Translations under genes and position numbers: made by a program | Part shown: positions 1 to 9,922 of the stretch, one piece after another | Position numbering within the stretch: the first letter of the stretch is position 1 | How the letters are laid out: each line of letters starts with the position of its first letter | Source of the DNA: Pachyseris speciosa | Taxonomy: Eukaryota; Cnidaria; Anthozoa; Scleractinia; Pachyseridae | DNA length: 64,000 nucleotides | Reading direction: 5' to 3' | Assembly (NCBI GenBank): GCA_016490735.1 | Contig: JAEMWC010000168.1 | Coordinates: forward strand, 635,001-699,000 | Notes under the pieces: model-generated | What the model was told of the DNA's origin: nothing | What the model saw: the letters and a program-made list of their open reading frames with translations, nothing else | Database searches by the model: none

Positions 1-60
1 CTGGAAAACTACTCACAATATTAACTAAAGGTCACTGAGCAAAATTACCACCCTTCTTAC

Positions 61-3000
61 CTAAATAAACACATGGTAATCTGTTTTCCAGTGCAATTTC
101 TTGAGCTCTAACATGCTTCTTAACTGTGATTGGGTAATAGGTTCCACCTTTGACTGTCGCGTCATTAGCAACGACCATACACTCCACCCTAGGAGAAAAT
201 GAAAATAGAATTAAATAATTTATGACAATTATGAAGTCAACACATCGAGGTGAAGAAGTTGGCATATCTGACTTGATTAAACTTTGGATTTGAAACCAGC
301 TGCATTTTGAATTAGTAGCCTTGCATGGGTAAATAAAGTTGATTTTATTTTATCTTATCTCATCCTATCTTGGTAACAGTTTAGCCTTTTAATTAGGACA
401 GTGCCCTCTATCGTTGACAAACTTTCTGTGCATCTCGCAATTGCTGGAAACACTAGACTTTCTAAAGGCTGGTGTTCTCCTGCAATAAATAGTATTATTG
501 CCTGGTTTACAACTGGTTGCAAACTGGTGGCACCAGAGCTGAGAAGTCACAGATTTATGTAGATTGCATAAGTTACACACTACAGGAAAGAAGACAGTAT
601 TCACAACTGAATGCATACAGTCATGCACTGTTATCCTTTCTTAAGCTAAAAAACATTCTCCAGTTAAAAAAATACGTAAAAGAATGAGCTTTTGGCTACC
701 AGACTGCAGCCTCTGGCGAATGACGAATAACAAATCATCATTTTCCAAAAGCTGCACTCTGGTAGCCAAAAGCTCATTTTTATTAAAAGAAATTTTAACC
801 AGAGAATGTGTAATCCTGGTTACTCATCCACCTTTACTACCGTCGATTGCATCTACCCGTGAACGCACGCGCACAAAACATGTTTTCACTTGACGTCAAA
901 CGTCTGCGTTTCAGGTGTCAAACTTAAAGTTTGCCCGCCCAAATGTGAAGTTCCTCAGGTGTTCTCGTGGTTCAATTCACTGTCAACTCAGTCAAGAAAT
1001 CTGAGGAAAGTCAGCGAAAATCCGTTCACTGATATCTATGATATATATTGAAAGTAGGACGCCTTTTTGATAATTTCTTCCTTTCTTGTTGACTAAAAAC
1101 ATATCCCTACAAGTAGTGAAACACTGGCTGAAACTTCACATTTGGGCGGGCAAACTTTAAGTTTGACACCTGAAACGCAGACGTTTGACGTCAAGTGAAA
1201 ACATGTTTTGGGCGCGTGCGTTCACGGGTAGATGCAATCGACGGTAGTAAAGGTGGATGAGTAACCAGGATTACACATTCTCTGGTTAAAATTTCTTTTA
1301 ATAAAAATGAGCTTTTGGCTACCAGAGTGCAGCTTTTGGAAAATAATGATTTGTTATTCGTCATTCGCCAGAGGCTGCAGTCTGGTAGCCAAAAGCTCAT
1401 TCTTTTACGTATTTTTTTAACTGCGTTCACGGGTAGATGCAATCGACGGTAATGTTATTCTCGTTATGACTTACCCTGAGATTCGACCAATTCCGGTGAT
1501 AATTCCAGCAGCAGGTACTTCTTCATTGCCATACATCTTATAACCAGCCAACTGAGAGAGTTCCAAAAATGGGGAGCTAACAATATTACAAAATAATGTG
1601 GTGAGTTACAGTCCTGCACAGTTACATAACTATTTTGCAAATAACTCATTTTTCTGATATTAACAAACACCTTCCAAAAGAAAGAGCTGCTATGCTGGAA
1701 TCATCCAAAACAACTGTGATAATACAAAGAGAGATTTGTTAACATTTATGAAAGATCCACCTAAAAATTATGTGAACATTCTCAACAAAAAAATAATAAA
1801 TTGAAATGAACAAGTTAATCAATAAGTATGCAAACTTGCCCTGGATCTAACAAACAGGATATTCTGTCCCTTGGTAACAATTTTCCTTTAGAAGTGTGTC
1901 GTTTTCTTGCTTTTTCATCTCCACCTAAAAAAAAAAGGACCACACTGCTTAAAGAATTCTAATAAGTATTTTCTGAAAAATGTTAATTGAAAAACCGCAT
2001 GGATGGTGGGTGTAGAATTTATTATCTAAGACTCACTGATAAGGGGCTAAACCTCTGTATATATTTGATGTTGATACATGGTACATACCAAGCTTAATTT
2101 TTCCAACAGTCTTTTCCAAGTCTTGGACAACTGCAATCATCTTTTCTTTATTTTCCTGTTGCACAATCACAAAAAATACTAAGGTTATATAAAAACATTT
2201 CTTTACATTTTACAAATTCCCCCTTCCAGAGAATTTGACTATAGAAAGGCAATCATCTACGTCATCATAATCATTCCCTTGGGAACATAACAACGTCAAT
2301 ACTTCCTTCCAGGGCTGCACTCTAGCAGTGCCCAGTGGCCCCTGGTGACTTACTTTAGCCTTTGGGCGACAAGAAAATCTTAGTTTTTGCCCAAAATTAC
2401 TATGCTGGGCCCCTACATTTCAAAGGTTCAGAGTTTTGGGCTCCTAAAATTTTTTTTTTAGAGCACAACCTTGCCTTCTATCAATTTTATTCCTTGGCAA
2501 TCTGCTTTACCCCCATCCAAGGTAGCCTACGTGTAGCCGTACCCACCCCCCGAGGAAAAACGGGAGGAGGGAACGTCTACGAAAACTTGAAACCAATCGT
2601 GTTATGTGACGTCACAGTAATTCATGCAAGTTATGTAAATAAGTTATATTTTCTGCATAAGTGCATATGTTTACACGCTTAGACAAAAGTCAAAGCCGCG
2701 TAATGAAAAGGACTACGAGCGATTTTTGGTCAAAAGCAAGAAAACAATCTTTGATGTAAACATCGCTCTCGCAAAAATTCGTTTACATAAGCGTACTATC
2801 AGCAAGCGATTTTTGGTCAAAAGCAAGAAAACAATTATCTTTGATGTAAACATCGCTCTCGCAAATTCTTCGTTTACATAAGCGTACTATTAGCTTAAAT
2901 TTGTTGGCAGACAAATTTATTAGAAATAATTACGTAGCAAGTTTGGAGAAAGTTAGCCTTGTTTTCCAGCCGAAGGAACCGCTATCAGAAAGCGTAAATT

Positions 3001-4355
3001 TGAACAATCTGCACGTCCCTTCATTACCGTTTCGTTACTCATACACGTGCTAATATTCACCAGTCATGACTCGTTCGATGATATGATCTTCCGAATCTTT
3101 GGCTAGCGCGATCGTTTTCAATCCCAGATCATTCAGATGTTGGACCTGATCTTCCATGAGCGCTGTCAGAGGTGACACGATGAAAATAGTACACGGTTTC
3201 TTCCAAAGAAGCGATGCGATCACTAGCTGGCATCGCCTGAAATTTAATAGCTTTTCCATAGCCAGTTGGCAATGAAACACGGACAGTCTTTCCATCAAAA
3301 AACAAAGCTATGGCCTTTTGTTGCTCTTCGTGGAATTTCTGTAATCCAAAAGTCTCGCAAACCTCATATCTAGCTGTGTTAAACTCCACTTTAGTTTGTG
3401 TGGCTTCCGACACTCCGACCGCCATATTTCAAGTTTCTTCACCAACGAGCAAGATCCGTTTCGGCCAATCAGTGTTCTCGAAAGTATTGATCAATGCGAT
3501 TAACCTATGAGAAACCATTATATATTTTCATGCAAAAGAGTGACGTCACATAACACGATTCGTGTCAGGTTTTCGTAGACGTTCCCTCCTCCAGTTTTTC
3601 CTTGGGGGTGGGTACGACTACACGTAGGCTACATCCAAGGCATTGGTAGGTAGAAATTACTTTTTTATGAAGATGTAATGCAAAAATTGTTCAACACAGT
3701 GTTGAAGATCATGTAAGATCATGAAACTAAAGAGGTATTTTGAAAGAGGTGGGGCTGGCATTCAAGTTAAACTAATCCTTTGAGGAGGAAAACAGTGGCT
3801 GTTTTTTGGATAAAAAGACAAAATAAACAGAGGCAGGGGGCGGGTAGGGGGTGTGAGCATGGGTGTAAATCAGAATTAGTCGAATAGTAGTATGTACTTT
3901 TAACAATTGACTGGTCCTTGTTGGTGGTAAGCAATAGAAATCATACCAATAAACGAGAAAACAGCGAATCAATCAATTTATTTTTCAATTAATCCTAAGC
4001 TCGTTAATAAATTAAGCTTAATTTCAATTTTTTTAACCTTAATTATAAGAAAGTAAGCGACTGAGCTATGATATTTTGTGAATATGATTGATCTTCAGTT
4101 TGACTTTATCCTAAAGTTCCAACAACAAAAACTTTTCTTAATTTAAGAGGCATTTAATTATTTGAAGACAAGACGCAAAAACTTCCAAGGTTTTTGGCTT
4201 CCTACCTGAAATTCGGCGGAGTTTTGAGCCTGTGAACCAATAACGCTCGCTCGCGAAAGATCATGATATCGGATCCTCTGCGCTGTCAGAATTCGATAGA
4301 TTTGTCTGCCACTTCGCTGTAATACGCTTGAGCTCCTCATATTGATGTCAATCAA
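61..4355 (-). CDS. MCCC2: Methylcrotonoyl-CoA carboxylase beta subunit, mitochondrial (5' part; gene runs off the left edge)
   Basis: Five minus-strand exons are readable: 4340(or 4355)-4206, 2155-2089, 1924-1840, 1576-1475 and 188-61. Their phases join cleanly. The protein is the carboxyltransferase subunit of biotin-dependent 3-methylcrotonyl-CoA carboxylase, which acts in mitochondrial leucine breakdown with the biotinylated alpha subunit. Exon 1 encodes a basic, Ser/Arg-rich, acid-poor leader as expected for mitochondrial import; two in-frame ATGs lie five codons apart and the inner one (4340) gives the more typical leader. Family signatures seen are [49 protein letters not shown] and NRLPCVYL, matching the N-terminal carboxyltransferase domain. 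The intron after exon 3 uses a GC donor (gcaagt). The remaining C-terminal exons lie outside the window. Orthology is based on motif recall and is strong. Confidence 0.93.
189..660. other. MCCC2 intron sequence without other recognised features
   Basis: This is the part of the MCCC2 intron between the exons at 188-61 and 1576-1475 that lies left of the fold-back element. Both strands carry only short open frames with no family similarity that I recognise. Confidence 0.5.
661..1423. repeat. Large fold-back element with nested inverted repeats
   Basis: The left arm (about 663-950) is the near-perfect reverse complement of the right arm (about 1136-1422), separated by a loop of about 185 bases. 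The outer ends read cagttaaaaaaatacg and cgtatttttttaactg. Each arm contains a second, smaller inverted repeat (gagcttttggctaccag and its complement), so each arm can fold alone. The 30 bases just right of the element (1424-1453) repeat an internal stretch of the right arm (1219-1249). It lies inside an MCCC2 intron. Apparent ORFs in the arms are mirror copies of one another and are not genes. No transposase is present, so it is non-autonomous. TTAA sits at both ends but the symmetry makes target-site assignment ambiguous. Confidence 0.85.
2514..3640. mobile_element. Non-autonomous DNA transposon with 9-bp target duplication (Mutator-like, Pack-MULE-like)
   Basis: Terminal inverted repeats of roughly 95-100 bp start TAGCCTACGTGTAG at 2523 and end with the complement at 3631. 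The arms continue through conserved blocks such as gagggaacgtctacgaaaac and gttatgtgacgtca. The element is flanked by a perfect direct repeat CATCCAAGG at 2514-2522 and 3632-3640. Long terminal repeats plus a 9-bp target duplication are typical of the Mutator superfamily. The interior carries a direct duplication of about 90 bp (2719-2809 and 2813-2890) and a minus-strand RecQ-like helicase fragment. The host site is MCCC2 intron 1. Assignment to Mutator is inference from TSD length and TIR length, as no transposase is present. Confidence 0.85.
3050..3425 (-). pseudogene. RecQ-like DNA helicase fragment carried inside the transposon
   Basis: Two overlapping minus-strand frames together give a RecQ-type helicase N-terminal segment. 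One frame has [18 protein letters not shown] followed by a Walker A-like [11 protein letters not shown]; the other has [19 protein letters not shown], the motif Ia region. The frame switches between them near 3220-3260, so the reading frame is broken. The Walker A motif is altered (GYGKAI in place of GSGKS/T). No DEVH box or C-terminal helicase domain is present. It ends well inside both terminal repeats of the surrounding element, as expected for a captured gene fragment. A product from this copy is unlikely. Confidence 0.75.
3641..4205. other. MCCC2 intron 1, right part; nothing recognised
   Basis: AT-rich intron sequence between the helicase-bearing transposon and the MCCC2 first exon. Only short open frames are present and none resembles a known family. 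Confidence 0.5.
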
Positions 4356-4427
4356 AACTACAGGCTAGTAAAGACAAAAAGGTCAACAGTTTCTAGTGAA
4401 TCGTGTCGTCCGCCATTTCGCCACGTG

Positions 4428-4553
4428 AATCGAATTTGCTGGTCAGTGGAGCGATACTAATCAGTTACTTGTGTGTGTATGTTGAATAAAACATACCTCA
4501 GGTATAATCAAAACAAGATGGCGGAAGGTTACGCGATTAAAACTGCTGGAACA
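4428..4553 (+). pseudogene. Relic copy of first exon and upstream region of the gene at 15036
   Basis: This stretch aligns base for base, with small differences, to 14944-15093, which covers the 5' flank and first exon of the large plus-strand gene. Shared strings include aatcgaatttgctggtcagt and tgaataaaacatacctc. The relic ATG is at 4518. Relative to the intact exon it lacks 23 bases (ctcaagacg through gactagactg), shifting the frame into a TAG within 15 codons, and no splice donor follows. It begins only about 75-90 bases from the MCCC2 start on the opposite strand. It is either the original position of the exon left behind after a duplication or insertion, or a duplicate. Confidence 0.82.
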
Positions 4554-4559
4554 AGATAC

Positions 4560-5260
4560 TAGGAAGTAATCTAAAAAAAACACCACTTCGTGACGAAAAC
4601 GGTTGGTTCTCACGAAAGAAACCCACTCAAAGTGAAAACACGGACGACAGGACTCCTGGGATAAAGGAGTGGAGGGCAAAGAGGAAATTAGAGTTTCAAG
4701 GAATGGTCGAAGAAATATGGTCCCCACCGAAGAAAAGAGAAACCCGTTCAAGTCAAGTGTGGTTTAAATATTGTTCTCGCTATGGCACCAAGGAATTCAC
4801 CTAAAATATTTAAGACAAGTGCTTCATCGAGACTTTCTTTGCTCTGAAATAGTTCTCAATCTGAACTTTTGTGTTACACCACACGTAGTTCATAGGAAAT
4901 TATCTCGTGAATATGATTATCCCTAACATTTTAACATTTCATTTTAAAATTACAACAAATGTTTTCTTACAGTTACAACCTAATAATATAATTAACATTA
5001 AAACGTACAAGGTTTGAATTATTATCAGAAACAAACAAAGAAGGAAAATTGCATTCCACATGGAAGTAGAATTATGGACTTGGATGTTTTGAGGTCATTG
5101 AAATGTTGTCAGCACTGTAAAGCAGGTGAGAAGAAACATTCTTTCTGCCTGAAGAAAATCAACACTATAGAAAGTCAAAATGAATTCTCAGTTTTATGGC
5201 AAGTACGCACGACTTTGAGGCTATAAAATTAACAGGTTTCCAAGAAACAATAATGTATCG
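4560..5260. other. Intergenic, nothing recognised
   Basis: Between the relic exon and the tandem duplication at 5265. Short open frames on both strands (for example 4751-4461 minus and 5014-5226 plus) show no family signature. Confidence 0.45.
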
Positions 5261-5264
5261 TTGT

Positions 5265-5567
5265 GGACGACATTGAAATCAAGAAAAAGAATGAAAAAAG
5301 TACTGTTATGGAAAGATGTCCTCCACAGTACCTTCAATTTGGCCATTTGAAAGTGTTTTTTATTTTCAAAAGGACGGCAAAGAAATGCACCAAAATGTAA
5401 AATGAACATGTAGATCTGGATGGCATTGAAATGAAAAAGAATGAAAAAAGTACTGTTATGGAAAGATGTCCTCCACAGTACCTTCAATTTGGCCATTTGA
5501 AAGTGTTTTTTTCAAAAAGATGGCAAAGAAATGCACCAAAATGTAAAATGAACATGTAGATCTGAGC
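5265..5567. repeat. Tandem duplication, two copies with period about 160 bp
   Basis: Copies at about 5265-5419 and 5424-5567 share tactgttatggaaagatg, tcctccacagtaccttcaat and atgaacatgtagatctg. They differ by a few substitutions and a short deletion near the attttcaaaagg segment. Open frames here simply repeat the same peptide and are not a gene. Confidence 0.85.
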
Positions 5568-5959
5568 AAATTATGACGTTGATTATACATGTACATATCT
5601 TCAATACATTACAAAAGTTCTCATAAATTATGCAATCAGCCATAAAAAGCCTGGGGCTGTTCCTTAAATTTTTGGGCAAGTTCTGAAACCCTTACCCTAC
5701 ACCAAGCATCACACAATAATATTGTATGTCCATTGTTAGCAGCAAAAATGTTTTTGGAATATTTGGAACAAACAAGCAGTTGCAAATTTCCCACAGATCA
5801 CAAATTGCATTCACTGCATTTTTAAAATTTTATTAGTTTTGCAAAAATTTACTTGTGCTCATTTATTCTAAATTAAAGGAGAAGACGCACTGCCATACAA
5901 AGTATCAGATTTTCCTGAGTATCAATATTGTCACTATTTTCAGCCAATTTGTCATTGTG

Positions 5960-6578
5960 GAACAAAACAGCAGAAAAAAAATGTGGGTTAGCCTCAGACA
6001 GTGTTCTCAGTTACCTGTGCAGTATGTGGTACAGAGAAAGTTGTCAAGACCTCCAGTGAACACAGGAACAGTCAAAGAGGTCCTCTCAGTCATGATGTTA
6101 ATTCAAGAGCTGGTCTTGGAAGTCTACATACAGGAATCAGTGAAACCTACCTATTTTAAATAATTTACTGTGTACATTAAATATTTCCTCCCTCTATGAA
6201 TCCAGTAACTTTCAAGAGTAAATAACATGAAATTGGGCTGCAGTAGAGCAAGTAACAAAGAAAACTTGCAAAACTGCAATGTCAGAATAAAGTAATACTG
6301 CCATCAAAAGGGTGTTAAAGCAGATGACCAAGGCTGCATCAATATCCTCTGCTCATATGACATGGGTTGACAAAAACAGGAAGAGGGACACTGTAACATC
6401 TGCGACTGTCAATGCGAAGAGAAACGTGTCGAGGGAATATGAGATGAACTTTACGGAGGTCAACAGATCAAACGCATTTGAAGGCAATGAAAGTTCCAAA
6501 TATGTTTATTCTGCACCAACAAAAACACTGACCGATAACACTTGTAAACTGAAAATGACCTTCACATTTAGGGGGTAG
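5960..6578 (+). pseudogene. Decayed Mutator-like transposase, N-terminal part
   Basis: One frame from about 6008 reads VTCAVCGTEKVVKTSSEH, a CxxC zinc-finger-like segment, then VNSRAGLGSLHTGISETYL; after a stop it resumes with TLNISSLYESSNF and further on AAVEQVTKKTCKTAM. Around 6354 a frame gives SYDMG, a stop where Trp is usual, then QKQEEGH. This order of motifs is what I know from uncharacterised cnidarian Mutator-like transposase proteins. Several stops and frame changes make it non-functional. It probably belongs with the segments at 7616-7966 and 8340-9120, separated by later insertions. Family assignment is from recall of motifs. Confidence 0.6.
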
Positions 6579-7107
6579 AACTCCAAATCATTACAACAAA
6601 TACTTAATGAAAACCTGAGTGTTCCACACATACAGCTGTACACTGTACAAACACAAGAATAATGAGATATAAACTCAGAACACTAGCACAATAATAATAG
6701 TAAGTATCACTTGAAAGACCGTACTTAAGAGAAAGACAAAACATTTACGGGCCTGGAATAATTCGTGCAACTAACAACATATAGACAAAAGCATGCATAA
6801 CAGACAAAACAGGCACACAATGCTAATACTAACTGCTTCCAAAAGACTTATTCATGGAAGCAAGCATAAAAAAAAGAAAATAAACTCACATATCTGTCCC
6901 ACACAGTAAGGCTCAGGCTAAGATGATGAAGACGAACTTCTTGACTTGCTTAGGTGTACGGCTATTACAAACTAAGAACGTTTAACGCTAGATTGGACGT
7001 TGAACAAACATAAGGTCATGTGACCGGTAAAACGATCCTTAGCGAGTCTAAAGGTCATGCGGGTGAAAAGAAAGCAAATGAAATAGTAATAAATAAAAGG
7101 AAACTAA
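6579..7107. other. Insertion-like sequence splitting the Mutator relic; nothing recognised
   Basis: This stretch interrupts the transposase relic. It contains no recognisable coding motif and ends at the TAA target duplication of the neighbouring MITE. Confidence 0.4.
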
Positions 7108-7498
7108 GGGCCTGTTCACATGGAGGTGGGGGACCCCAGGCAGGCAAGGTCCCCCACCTAGGTGGGGTTACTAATCTCTCCATACAATCTCTCTTTTTTC
7201 TCGATAGCGTTCACATGTGAGGTGGGGGACCTCACCGAGATGGGTTACCCTATCAGCCAGGGCGGGTAACCCGCTTAGCTGGGGTGAGTTTTCTCCATGT
7301 GAATGCTGGAGGTGGGGTGGGGTGAGGTTCATCCGGGCAATTATCTCTGAATTCTTTTGTTAATATACGTTCTTAGCGACCACACGATAGCATGTTAAAC
7401 CTCACCCCAGCGCCCCAGGGTTGCCTAGCTTTTTTGGACCATGGGTAGGTGGGGGACCTCACCTGCCTGGGGTCCCCCACCTCCATTGGAACAGGCCC
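7108..7498. mobile_element. PIF/Harbinger-like MITE, 391 bp, TAA target duplication
   Basis: Terminal inverted repeats start GGGCCTGTTCACATGGAGG at 7108 and end with the complement (GGAACAGGCCC) at 7498. TAA flanks both sides (7105-7107 and 7499-7501). The interior is rich in gtgggggacc blocks in both orientations and can fold extensively. GGGCCTGTT termini with TAA/TWA target sites are the Tourist-type PIF/Harbinger pattern. No transposase is encoded. Confidence 0.85.
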
Positions 7499-7615
7499 TA
7501 AATGACAACCTTAACAGGCACAACTCGTCAGCCGGTCATGCTGCAGTCACGGGTTTAACTTATGGGAAGGTTATGGATTATACTACATGAATAGAATCCT
7601 GCAGGGTTTGCAAAA

Positions 7616-7966
7616 ATGCTAAAAAAAAAAACTGGAAAAGAAACCAAGCAACACAATTGTCGACTCAATCATACAGCATCATCAAAAGCAATGGAGTCTA
7701 TGGCAGCAGTCCATTTGTTTACTGAAAGCCTAAATTCTAATGTCAAACTATCTGCTTATGTCAGGGATGAAGACTCCACAACAGCTACACATATAAAAGA
7801 GAAGGTCCCTTATCCTGTAGAAAAGTGGACAGACACTGTGCATGCCAAAAGATTACCAACTACAAGGTTGTATAACCTAGTACGCCAAAGTGGGAAATTT
7901 GTAAATTCGTCAACTCTCTCACAGAAAGTTATCACTTACTTGGAATGGTCAAATGTTTACTTATAG
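7616..7966 (+). pseudogene. Mutator-like transposase relic, catalytic-region segment
   Basis: An open frame of 116 codons includes NHTASSKAMESMAAVHLF and, further on, AYVRDEDSTTATHIKEKVPY and KWTDTVHAKRLPTTRLYNL. The SSKAMEs-AV-LF and D-DSTT-HI blocks match what I recall of cnidarian Mutator-like transposase proteins. It is cut off at both ends from its partners at 5960-6578 and 8340-9120. The ORF's initial Met follows a run of lysines made by a poly-A stretch and is not a real start. It is one piece of a broken multi-domain element protein, not a stand-alone gene. Confidence 0.6.
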
Positions 7967-8339
7967 CGCGTCTCAAAATAAGGGAAATCCATCAGCCCTT
8001 CAAAAATCCTTAAAAAACATTCTACCACATTTGTTTGGAAACCACAAAATGCAATGAATCCTGGTGTGGTGCCAAGAAAGACCCTAACTATAAACACTCT
8101 GACTTACCCTATGGTAAAGATCTCTATCGTGATAATTATTTTTGATGAATAAATTGTACTTGTCTGACATTATTGTTGCAAAGATATCACCTGGGGCAAA
8201 TTCTCAGAGAAATGAGGCCCTAAACTGTGGTATAGGCTCAAAAAACCCAAAATTATATACAATGGTGCAAATGAAAATTTCAAGTGATGAGCTGAAAAAC
8301 TTTGAAACATTTGCATTTCTGCATTAACCATCAGACCGG

Positions 8340-9120
8340 TGGCAGAGAAATTTCCCTATGACAGACACAATGTTTACAACTTCCTCATTTACGATATTGA
8401 AACAAATATGACTGGAAAAACCGCAGAAATATGTCAAACTTTCAGCAGTTAATCAATCAGGTTTGCACTGTTTCATCTTGTAAGGGATGTAGATATTCAT
8501 GCCACAAGGGTAAAATGGTTTAAGTGTCCGAACAGCCAGAGGTGTCAGGACCCTGTTCAAAGACAATCAACCAGTCAAAACTGTGTCACTTGGAAAGTCA
8601 TTGGAAAATTTTCTAACCTTCTTAGAGAAAACTGTCAGGTGTATGAAAAGCGATGATAATGTTATACTGTTTTAATCGGGAACAACTCTCAGATCTTCGA
8701 TACTCCAACCCTTCTTCATCAAGGTGCACATCAACTTTGTGAAAAACTTTCCTGTCTTAGCGTCTCTTTTCCGACACTCTCCCTGTGATGAAGAACTTGG
8801 TCAAATGTAAACATCCCTCTCTGGTCTTAATGGATGGCTCCACAGTTAAATTAAATCAACAATCCATTTATCAGATACTTTTCCATGAACCTTTCCCCGC
8901 ACACGATGCAATGGAGGATGCTAGAGCTTTAAGAAGAATAGTCTTTGACTCCCCTTTGAACATTTCAGAGAACAGGTTGACAGAAAACATGTCAACACAG
9001 TACGCAGAAAACAACATGAAATACCTTGATCGTCACTTCGAACTCCTGCAGCCGTTCTGGCCAAGAAACTCTTTATCATCCAACAAACGTCGAATTTCCC
9101 ATCAAGCAACAGATTGCTGA
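8340..9120 (+). pseudogene. Transposon-encoded DEDDh-type exonuclease domain, broken
   Basis: Frame pieces in order: FLIYDIETNMTGKTAEICQ near 8387 (exonuclease motif I, D-E-T), NGLSVRTARGVRTLFKDNQ and FLTFLEKTV near 8515-8635 in another frame, a degraded stretch, then from 8785 KCKHPSLVLMDGSTVKLNQ and FPAHDAMEDARALRRIVF. The last is the H-D-A-x-E-D motif of DEDDh 3'-5' exonucleases of the TREX/DnaQ type. At least two frame changes and several stops separate the pieces. In cnidarian genomes such an exonuclease is found fused to a Mutator-like transposase, and the upstream relics fit that order. Confidence 0.6.
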
Positions 9121-9922
9121 AAAAATAGCCCCAGAGAAGTGGCATTTGATATCGAGATCTTGAGAATGTCTTCGAGAAGTTCAGAGCAAAAGGGCTAGTT
9201 GGCGTGTTGTCTCTGCCTCCATCTTCAACAACTAGCAAGGCCCTGCAAGTGACAAAAACAACTCGTATTTTTTGTTATAAACATTTGCCAAGGGAGAAAT
9301 TATTTATGCATATGTAATATCCATACACTTACGTAAAATACTATATAGAGCCACCTTAAAAGACAGAAGAAAACATCTGGGACCAGGGTAAATGTTTCTT
9401 ATCTTCTGAAAAATAAAATTTTTTAAAAGGCATTTTTCGTACTGATAAATATCATTATAGAAATATTATGCCAACCATGTCAGCTAACAATATTTGGCTA
9501 TAAAGTGAGACTACAGCGTATATAAAATTGGTGATTTACATCAAAGCAAGAAGGCAACCTTGATAATTCAGGCTATGGCATAATGAGGCTCACTTTATGA
9601 AAGCCACACAGAAAGGTAGCAGTAAAAAGAGTGGACAAGGTGACCTCAAGTGGAACAAGAGCTTCCAGTGAGTGGTTTCACTGTCAAGTTTAATTGCCTT
9701 CCTGATAGTAGACTCCTAGATATCTTTTCTTTTCCTAAAAAATTATCTCACTTTCATGGGCTACTCCACTGCACTCTGACAAATCTATTGAAATTCTTTG
9801 ACATCCAAATATAATGTCTTTTTGTATGTTACCATGCTACTAATTTAAATACTTGTTATGATTAGATTGATACATATTCTTTACCTTTATGTCATATTAT
9901 TCTGTTATGTAACTTGCTGGTC
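9121..9922. other. Intergenic, nothing recognised
   Basis: AT-rich DNA between the exonuclease relic and the 3' end of the first protease gene. It probably includes that gene's 3'UTR on the minus strand. No repeat or coding signature seen. Confidence 0.45.

Noticed and set aside
684..1442. Pair of similar ORFs on opposite strands as duplicated genes
   Set aside because: They are the two arms of the fold-back element read in mirror.
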